A stretch of 64,000 nucleotides of DNA from Lepus europaeus. Its lineage: Eukaryota; Chordata; Mammalia; Lagomorpha; Leporidae. Numbering within the stretch: position 1 is the first letter of the stretch; every line of letters starts with the position of its first letter. A program made the position numbers and the translations under genes. The notes under the pieces were generated by a model, which was not told the DNA's origin, ran no database searches, and worked only from the letters and a program-made list of their open reading frames with translations. Shown piece after piece: positions 38,001 through 48,400 of this stretch. The DNA lies in the NCBI RefSeq assembly GCF_033115175.1, contig NC_084847.1:51717612-51781611 (forward strand), read 5' to 3'.

Positions 38001-41000
38001 GATTCAGTTCCTGGCTCCTGGCTTCAGCTTGGCCCCAGCCTTGGCCACTGAGGGGCTGTGAGGACTGAACTGGTGGACGGGAGCTCTCTCTGTGTGTTTC
38101 TTACTCTCAAATAAATAGATAAGTACACCCAGCTAGGGATCGCGAGACGTGGGGGCAAAAAGGATGCCTGAGTCACACCTGCACCCCCCTCATCTCTCAG
38201 CCCCCTCTCTCTGGGGGGGGGTCACCCCCATCTCCTCCTGCTTCCTCGCAGTCTGTCAGGAGCTCGAAGGCCCTCGGCAAAGCTGCCTTGCTCTCCCCCA
38301 GCCACCACGGGCAGCAGAGGCCAGAGCTCCAGGGAGGCAGCTTGGAGCGGCTGGTTGGCCCCTTGGAGACTGGACCCTGCGGAAGATGGCAGTTCCTAGG
38401 GCCTCCCTCGGACACGCACTCCATTCTAGCGCATTCCAAAGCTAAATGTGCCGGAATGCTGAGTTAACCACCTCTGTCTTCCCACGTGGCTGACTATCTG
38501 GAAGCGGTGCTCTTGTGTTGTATGCACACATTCTCAACGCATCAGGGAGCGGATTCTGTGTTTTCCTGTTACTCTCCCACTGCCTATGATGCAGGCTGCT
38601 AACAGGCTGGTACCCATGTCCTCTCGCAGGTCACGGTTTCCAACTCTGACACATCCTGTGCTGAACTGATTGATTGGTCAAAGCATCACGCCGGGAACTT
38701 GTCGCCCTGTTCCAGGCCTTGGCCAGTGCTGGACCAGAGCAGGCCAGCAGTGCACGTTGGCTGCACAAATGGACACAGCGAAAGGTCAAGGTCAATCAAT
38801 GCCCCAAGAACAGGCCCAGTGGGGAGAAGCCGCCGAGCTGACCCCACAGTCTGCAGCTCACTGCGAGCCAGACGCTTGTCGTGGGGCCCCTTCCCGCCCC
38901 CCAGTTCTCAGAGCACTGCTTCTCCCGTCCCTCAGTGATGGCAGGAGAGGCAGCCTGGGAGGTGGGGGTGGGGTGGGGAGAGAGACGCGGGGAGCAGGGA
39001 GCTGCAGGGGGCTCACAGGCTGGGGGCTCCACAACTCCCACGGAAGGGAGCCTGGCAGGGAGGCCACCTTCGTGGGCCGCTCACGTGGACTTGGGTGACA
39101 GCCAACTCCCCCAGCTTTGCCCCGCAAGTGTGATGTGCCAAGGCCTGGCCAGGGCAGAGGCCAGGTGAGATCTCCCTGCTCACGTCTGAAACCACCAACG
39201 TGGAAAATACCAAGAGCTCTAGCCCCTCCCGCCGCGAGGAGCTGGGAGAGCAAAGCCCGGGTGGGGATGCCTCCCAGCCCCTCGTTCTACACAGGGATAG
39301 GGAGGGGAGGGCTGGCCCAGCTGGGCATTCTGGGAGCCCGAGTCAGACAGGAGGGAGGCGACTCACCAGTTTGGAAGAGGTTTAGTTCACACTCCAGGTA
39401 GTCAAACATCTCCACTGTTAACTGGAAACTGGACCCAAGAGGAGACAGCTTATACTCCACAGTCCCACGGCCAGGCCCCCACCTGCCTCTGCCCACATCC
39501 CGTACATACACACACACGCAGATACACACACATGGGGCACGCACGTGTGTGAATGCAGTCACACGCACAATGCATGTATATGCACAAATGTATGTGCGCA
39601 GCCCACTGCCAATTCCTAGCCCCCACCCCAAAATGGACATTTTAGAGCCATCCGAAGGCCAAGCAAGACAGAGAATTCATAGTGGCAGTGGCCGGGGAGA
39701 GGACAGGCACAGGACTGGGATGGGAGGGCAGGGGAGACAGAGGGAAGCAGGGGGCATGGAACAGGCCACCAAGGGTCTGCATGAGGCCCAGCAGGAGGTA
39801 GCCCCAAGGCCAAGTCCATCAGAGGCTGCAGAGGAGACCCCACCTCAACCCCTGCCTCTCCCGTCAGGCCCCCAGAATCCTCACAGGAAGCTTCCCTCCC
39901 CACCAGGTCCAGGACATGGGAGCCACCACTCACAAGTTGTTCACGTCACTCTCTCCTGCCTCGTCCAGCTGCCGGTCACTCATCTGAAGGTTGCCTGGGA
40001 ACCTGGGATTCTGGAGAGGAGGGGGAGGGAGGGAGCAGTCTTTTTTTTTTTTTTTTTTTTTTTTGACAGGCAGAGTTAGATGGTGAGAGAGAGAGACAGA
40101 GAGAAAGGTCTTCCTTCCATTGGTTCACCCCCAAAATGGCTGCTAAGGCCAGCGCGCTGCACTGATCCGAAGCCAGGAGCCAGGTGTTTCCCCTGGTCTC
40201 CCAAGTGGGTGCAGGGCCCAAGCACTTGGGCCATCCTCCACTGCACTCCTGGGCCACAGCAGAGAGCTGGACAGGAAGAGGAGCAACCGGGACAGAATCC
40301 GGCGCCCCGACCGGGACTAGAACCCGGATGCCGGTGCCGCAGGTGGAGGATTAGCCTAGCGCCAGCCCGGAAGCAGTCTTACAGCTGAGCTCAGCCAACA
40401 ACAAGCCCGCCGTCCACACGAGGCGCAGGCCATCGTGGGCGAGATTCGCTTGGGCAGCTCATACTCCCACGGGCCCCTCCCTGTGCTCAGGAGGTGGGGC
40501 TGGGTCCTTGGCCCTCACACCCACAGCAACGACCACCTGCTACCTGTCACCGGAGGCGAAGGCTCTGCCCCAGCCCTCCCAGCTGGCAGGGGGCCCCTCC
40601 CTCCAAACTGCACCTGGGAACATTCTATGGATGCCCTCCCCTGGTGCAGTGGGTCCCTGGGTGTATGTGGGCTGGGGGGCAGGGGGTGGGGACAGCCACC
40701 TCCTGAAGCTACAACTGTGAATTCAGGAAATGCAAACCCATTCTCACACCAGCTTTTGCACAAAAAATAGTGAGTACCACAAGCTTGACAGCAGGACAAT
40801 ACCACCCAATGCACGCGCAAAGTCGAGAGGAAGGACTAAGCGTGGCTATGTCACTATACTTCCCCCACATGCTTGGCTAGAGTGGATACAAGCCAAGGCT
40901 GAGGGAGCCGGCCGCAGAAGGGCAGGGGGCCATCCTGTCATTCCAGAGCAAATACTTCCGGCTCTGACAATAGGATGCCTGACACGAACGCAGCAGCAGG

Positions 41001-42466
41001 GACCCCGGGAGTCCCCTGTTTCTGCTTTGCCTCAAGTCTACAGCAGCAGGTCTCCATGTGGGATCCTAGAGCCAGCAGCACCACCACCACCGGGGCGGGT
41101 GCTAGAAATGCACACTCCCAGGCCCCACCCCGGACCTGCTCCCGGTGTGAGAGTCTGCGGGTGGGACCCCGTGACTCTGGGTGGGTGGGAAAGCGGGGAG
41201 CCTCTGGGGGGCTGCAGGTTCCCTGGAAGACCCGACGGTCAACCCTGACGGGGAAGACTCACTTTGGTGTGGAACTCCATCTTGGTTCTCAGCAGTTTGA
41301 GGTAGATGCTGCAGAGCTGTCCGTAGCCCTCGCTCAGGTGGCCCTGGGGGGAGGAGGAGAGAGCATCGGCTGACACCAGCCCAGGTGAGCCACCCACGGC
41401 CAGCACTCCGCCAGTAACGAGTCCTTGTTTTCTTGAAGATTTTCTTTTATTTATTTGAAAAGCAGAGTTACAGAGAGAAAGGGAGAAACACAGACAGACA
41501 GGGAGACACTTCCATCTGCTGGTTTACTTCCCAAACAGCTACAATGGCCAGGGCTAGGCCAGACCAGAGCCAGGAGCCAGGAGCCAGGAGCTTCTTTGGG
41601 GTCTCCCACACGGGTGCAGGGGTGTAAGGACTTGGGGCCATCTTCTGCTTTCCCAGGCCATAGAACACAGCTGGATCAGAAGTAGAGCAGTCGGGACTCA
41701 AACCGGTGCCCATATGAGATGCCAGCACGCAGGCGGTGGCTGTACCTGCTACACCGCAATGTCAGACCCAGGAATCTCTTTTTCTGGGTCATGAAAATAA
41801 CAAATGCCCACTGTTGAGAACAGGCAAAGTATGGAAGAGCACAACAACAAACCACCCACGCTCCATCTAACCACCGGCTGGAATCATGACGACCACTCTG
41901 GGATTCTGAGGGCTCTTAAAAGAGGTCGTGGAGGCCGGCGCTGTGGCTCAACAGGCTAATCCTCCGCCTTGCAGCGCCGGCACACTGGGTTCTAGTCCCG
42001 GTCGGGGCACCGATCCTGTCCCGGTTGCCCCTCTTCCAGGCCAGCTCTCTGCTGTGGCCCGGGAGTGCAGTGGAGGATGGCCCAAGTGCTTGGGCCCTGC
42101 ACCCCATGGGAGACCAGGATAAACACCTGGCTCCTGGCTTCGGATCAGCGCGGTGCACCGGCCGCAGCACGCCAGCCGCGGTGGCCATTTGGAGGGTGAA
42201 CCAACAGCAAAGGAAGACCTTTCTCTCTGTCTCTCTCTCACTGTCCACTCTGCCTGTCAAAAATGGAAAAGAAAAAAAAAAAAAAAAAAAAGAGGTCGTG
42301 GATGAGAACTATAAAAATAGCAGGCGGGGACTGGAAAAATGTTTTGCACCAAAATAAGCTTATCTTTTAATTCATTTTTCCATGAATTTCTTGATGTCCT
42401 CTTGTATAACTTCCCTGTTTATATTTTCTTTCCTTTTTTTTTTATTTTACTGGAAAGTCGGAGTTA

Positions 42467-42498
<32 letters not shown>

Positions 42499-45400
42499 GA
42501 GGTCTTCCATCCGCTGGTTCACTCCCAAAATGGCCACTTTTAAGAGTACTTAGGGGGCCGACGCTCTGGCATAGCAGGTGAAGTCGCCACCTGCAGTGCT
42601 AGCACCCCATATGGGCACCGGTTCAAGTCCCACTTCCGATCTAGCTCTCTGCTCTGGCCTGGGAAAGCAGTAGAAGATGGCCCAAGTCCTTGGGCCCCTG
42701 CACCCACGTGTGGGGCCTTGAGGAACCTCCTGGCTCTTGGCTTTGGATCAGCGCATTTCCGGCCTTTGTGCCTAACTGGTGAGTGAACCAGAGGATGGAA
42801 GACTTCTCTCTCTCTCTCTCTCTCTGCCTCTCCTCTCTCTCTGTAACTCTGACTTTCAAAGAAATAAATAAACCTTTAAAAAAAAAGAGCACTTGTGGGT
42901 TCACAGCAAAATGGAAGTACAAAGAGTTTCCCTCACTCAATCTCCCCCATCCTCAACAGCCTGCACCACGGCGGTGTGTTTGTCACAGCTGCTGCGCCTA
43001 CACCGATGCCGCTTACCCACGAGCCACGGTTATGCAGGGTTCACTCTTCTGTTGGGATCTTAGAGCTCTGACAAACACCCAACAACCTCTACCATGATCG
43101 TGTCATATAGAATAGTTGTATTGCCCTAAAAATCCTCTTTTCTCTATTTCTTAAAATGTATTTTTAAAATATTTATTTATTTGAAAGGTAGGAATGACAC
43201 AGAGAGAGGGATAGACAGAAAGAGAGAGAGAGAGAGAGATTCCTTCACTTTCCGAATGTTCACAATAACCACGGCTGGGCCAGGCTGAAGCCAGGGGCCA
43301 GGAACTCCATCTGGGTCTCCCATACGGGAGACAGGAACTCAAGTACTTGAACCATCACCTGCTGTCTCTCAGGCACATTAACAGGAGGCAGGATCGGAAG
43401 TGGAGCAGCCAGGACTTGAAGCAGCACTCCAATACGGGACGCTGGTAGCCATAGCAGTGGCTTAACCCACAGCACCGCAATACCTAGCCCTCTGCCTTGA
43501 TTCTTCGATCAATGGAATCTATTTCCTCCTTAATCGACTGCATGTTTTCCATCTCAACCCTTCTTCTAGATCATCACGTTCAGTGACTGCTCAGAACGTG
43601 AACCATGATTACTTATAGAGGGGGAGTGGGAGCACCAAGAACCCTGCACCTGCACAGCTGTGGCTGCCACACGCAGGTCTGATTTCTACACTTCCTTTGA
43701 CCTCTACGTCCTTGAGGGCAGAATAAAAGAAGTGCATGGACACCTGTCTGAAAAGCACCCACGGGAGGTGAGCAACCAGAGGGGGCAGTGTTTTCACACT
43801 GCATTCACTTTCTGCAAACACAACTCATTTATTTAATTTTTTAAAGATTTATTGTATTTATTTGAAAGGCAGAGTTACAGAGAGAGAGAGAGAGGGAGAG
43901 CCACAGAGAGAGGATCCTCTTCTATCCACTGGTTCACTCCCCAAATGGGCACAACAGTCAGGGCTGGGCGAGGCCAGAGCCAGGAGCCAGAGACTCCACC
44001 GTTGTTGAATTCTTTGTTTAGTGGAGGGTTAAGCTTGTGCTTATAAAATAAACTAGAAGTCTGTCACTGTAAAAATTGAAAGAAAAAATAAGAAGGGAAG
44101 GAGGAAGGGAGAGGGAGGGAGGAAAGGGTGGGACGTATTATGCTCTTAAATCTGTATATATGAAATACATGAAATTCATTCACCTTATATAAATTAAAAA
44201 ATTAAAAATTAAAAAAAAAGAAACACCATCCGGGTCTCCTACGTGGGTGGCAGAGGCCCAAATACTTGAGTCATCTGTTGCTGTCCCAGGCACGTTAGCA
44301 GGGAGCTGGATTGGAAGTGGAGCAGCTGGGACTCGAACCCATACCTGTATGGGATGTTGGCATTGCAGGCAGTGGCTTAACCCACTATGCCACAGTGCCA
44401 GCCCCTTCAAATGTTTTTTTTTTTTTTTTTAAATTTCATTTTATTTGAAAGGGATTGAAAGAGACAGACATCTTCTACCCGCTAGCTCATTCCCTGAATG
44501 CTCATAACAGCCAGGGCTGAGCCTAGCCAAAGCCAAGAGCTAGGAAGCTTCGCCTGGGTCTCCCACGTGGCAGGCAGAGACCTAGGCACTTGGGCCATCT
44601 TCCACTACTTTCCCAGAACGTGTGTTAGCAGGGAGCTGGGTCAGAAGCAGAGGAGCCGGGACTTAAACTGGGCAGTCTGATACAAGTGGTGACTCAACCA
44701 CTACACCCAACACCCACTCCAACAATTCATATTTTATTCATTAAATATGTATTTTTTATAGAAAAATTGGAAAGTACCAAAATAGTAGGAAAAGGAGTAA
44801 AAATATCCTCATCAAAGACAACCATCGTTAACGTGAAAATGTACAAGAAGGAGCCAGGATCCCACATCAGAGCACCCTTCAGGTCCTGGCTGTTCTGCTT
44901 CCAAACCAGCTTCCCCCTAACTGTACCTGGGAAGGCAGTGGGAGATGGACCAAGTGCTCGGGTCCCTGCCACCCTCATGCAGACCAGGATGGAGTCCCTG
45001 GCTCCTGGCTCCCACTTGGCCCAGTCCTGGCTGTTGCAGTCTTTAGGGACTGAACCGGGGGAGGAAAGAGCGCTCTCTGATCTAGCTCCCTGCTGATAGC
45101 CTGGGAAAGCAGCAGAGGATGGCCCAAGTGCTTGGGCCCCTGCACCCACATGGGAGACCTGGAAGGAGTTCCTGTCTCTTGGCTTCTCCCTGGCCCAGCC
45201 CCGGCTGTTGGGGTCCATTTGAGGAGTGAACCAGCGGATGGAAAACCTTGCTTTGTCTTTCTCTCTCTCTCTCTCACTCCCTCTCGCTGTAACTCTGCCT
45301 TTCAAATAAATAAATTAACTTTTTTTAAAAAAAAAAAAATCTAAAAAAGTAAAAAGAAAATGCACAAGGATCAAAAAATAGAAGAAGGTCCTCCCTTCAG

Positions 45401-48400
45401 AGACTTAGTCACGAGGAGGAGACAGGCCCACAGGGGAAAGGCTTGGAGCTCTGAGTTCTAGGTGTCAGGGCCACACTGACAATTGCCAAACACACTGGCT
45501 AGAACAGCAGAGCTTCTTCGGAGGCACTAATGAGCTGACAAGTGACTCGGGAAGCTTCAGGCCAGGGACTGAGGAGACGCAGGTACTCAGGTACCTGGGA
45601 TGCCGGGATGAGAGGGCACAGAACACGGGGGCTTTGCCGCACCACGCGAACCTGTGCTTTGATTTTGCCGGCCCCTAAGAGTCAGATGAAGGGGGCTGGT
45701 GCTGTGGCATAGTGGGTTAAAGCCCTGGCCCACAGCCCTGGCATCTCATATGGGTGCTGGTTTGAGTTCTGGCTGCTCCACTTCCGATCCAGCTCCCTGC
45801 TAATGCACCTGGGAAAGCAGTAGAAGATGGTCCAAGCGCTTGGGCCCCTGTATCCAAGTGGGAGACCCGGAAGAAGCTTCTGGCTCCTGGCTTCAGCCTG
45901 GCCCAGCCCTGGTCACTGCGGCCATTTGGGGAGTGAACCAGTGGATGCAAGACCTCTTTCTCTCTGTCTCTACCTTTCTCTGTAACTCTGACTTCCAAAT
46001 AAATAAAATAAATCTTTAAAAAAAAAAAAGTCAGGTGAGAGGCCAGTGGGCGGCCTCTTTGGCAGAGGACAAGGGTAAGTGAGGAAGTCCTCCTGGGAGG
46101 ACAGGGAGCAGCTGTAGCCTCAAAGCCCTGCTGTGCTCAGAGAGAGGCCCATACCCTGCTGAGAACTGGACCCAGGAGCCAGCCCTCCAGGGGCTCTGCT
46201 GTGAATTCCTAACACTGGAAGCTGAGAATTTAATTTTGAGTAATCTCAACGGACGCGAACGCCAGTTCTCTCTGCAGGAAGCCGGCTTCTTTACCAACTT
46301 TGGAGAACTCCCCACCAGTAAGACCCCCAAGGAAAGTGAGCAGCTCAGGGTGAAAAATCACTCAGCACAGAAGGAACCGACACACCGCGAGCAAAATCCG
46401 CCCAAAGTGGTGGATGGCGGAAACGAAGCTCTGAGGACTTTAGATACTGCAGTTCCAAGAATTGGTTTGTGAAATGCCAATGTTGAATACATGTGAAGAA
46501 ATAAGATCGCTTCCAAATAAATACAAGACATTATAAGAGATAGTAAGCAGATTTGAAAACAAGCAAAACAAACGTCAAGAAATCAACTCCACTAAAACTC
46601 AAACACCTTCCAAGCGCTACCTCGAAGACACAAGGAGGCAGGAAAGTTGGGGGCGGGCATTTGGAACAGTGGTTATCCTATCCAGCTGCTGCTCATGTGC
46701 TGGGAGGCAGTAGGGGATGGCCCAAGGACCCAGGTCCCTGACACCCACGTGGGAGACCTGGATGGGGCTCCCGGCTCCTGGCTTCTGCCCAGCCCTGCCC
46801 TGACTGTTGTGGGAATTTGGGATGTGAACCAGTAAATGAAGATCACTCTTACTTTTCTGTCACTATGCTTTTTAAATAAATAAAAATCAAATAAAACTTC
46901 AAGAAGCTCATGGAAAATGGAATTTAAAAATATCTTAAGTAAAAATATAGGAAAGTTAAAACTCAAAGGATTGGGTCTAGCGCTGTGGTGTGGCAAGGAA
47001 AGCCAGCACCTGCCATGCCAGCATCCCACATGGGTGTTGGTTCGAATCCCGGCTGCTCCACTTCCAATCCAGCTCCCTGCTAATGCACCTGGGAAAGCAG
47101 CAGGAAATGGCCCAAGTGCTTGGGCACCCTGCACCCACGTGGGAGATCCGGACTATGGCCATCTGGAGGTGGGCACCAACAGATGGAAGATCTTTCTCTC
47201 CTTTTCTGTGTAACTCTGCCTTTTCTATAACTAAATGAGATAATTATTAAAATTAACAAATTGTTTTTTAATAAAAACTGAAAACGTTGATTCTCTAGGC
47301 ACCGGCAGCCCAGAGGCCCCAGGGGAAGGGAACAGAGGCCGTGCCTGGACAGCAGAAGCTTCCAGGTCCTGACACTGCTCTGCAGCTGCCGGGGACCAGA
47401 TGAGGAAATGGAGATGCTGGGCCCACCTGGGGGGCCTCCTCAGCCCATCCTGGACACTCCGGGCAGCAACCCTGACCATGTGGAAAGAGACCAGCAGCCT
47501 TGACCTCAGGGGAGGGGAAAGAGGAGGAAGAGCCGGCGGGCACCCCCCGTCCCCGGGCGCATCTCCAAACTCACCCACATCCTGCTCATGTCGCTTAGTT
47601 CATTCTTGTATCTCAGCGAGTCCTTCAGGACCTGCGGACGGAGAGCGCAGCCTATGAGGGAGGAGCAGAGAGGGCTGGAGGGCAGACGTGGGGAGATGGG
47701 GCGGCGTGAGTGCCGACGGCAGCCTCCGCCCGCAGCCCCAGGAACTCACGTTGGGGTGCCCGTCTCGCAGGAGCTTGTGGAGCACGTGGCAGAACTTCCA
47801 GCACAGCACGGCGTTGCTGGACAGTGGTAGCCGGTTGACGACCGACCAGAAGGTCTGCGCCCCTTTCTCGTGGTGGGTGCCCAGGATGCATGGTGAGGAC
47901 ACAGTCATGGAAAACAGAGGCGCGGGCCGGACGTGGCAGCCAGCTCCTGGTGGGTGGGGCTCCTGCAGCTGGCCACCACTCGTGGCAAAGGAACCAAAGA
48001 GCTCGGCATTCATTCCGGCAAATTCTTTTTATGGGGGCGGAGGGCGGGTGGCAGGTGGCAATCAAATGTGGTGTTCCAACAACATCCCCAGAATAAGACA
48101 ACTTCCCTGGAGACGGCCGGGTCTCGGGAGAAGGGAGTCTCTTTCCAGTTTGCACGAGGGCCCTGGGGGTTGGCATCCTCCAGGCGTGCTCAGGGAGGGT
48201 GGTGCTCCCTGGGGAGGTGCCACAGCTAGCATTTTACGACTCATTATGGCTTCTCCAAGCTCTCTCTTCTCCATGATTAAACACGAGGGCCTGCCTCGGC
48301 ATGACCCGGCTGGGGACCCCCCCACGCCAGCATGCTAACTCTCCTGTCTCCTCCTCCAGGCAACACTTTCTCTTCTCCAACATTTATTCTTTAATCTCTT

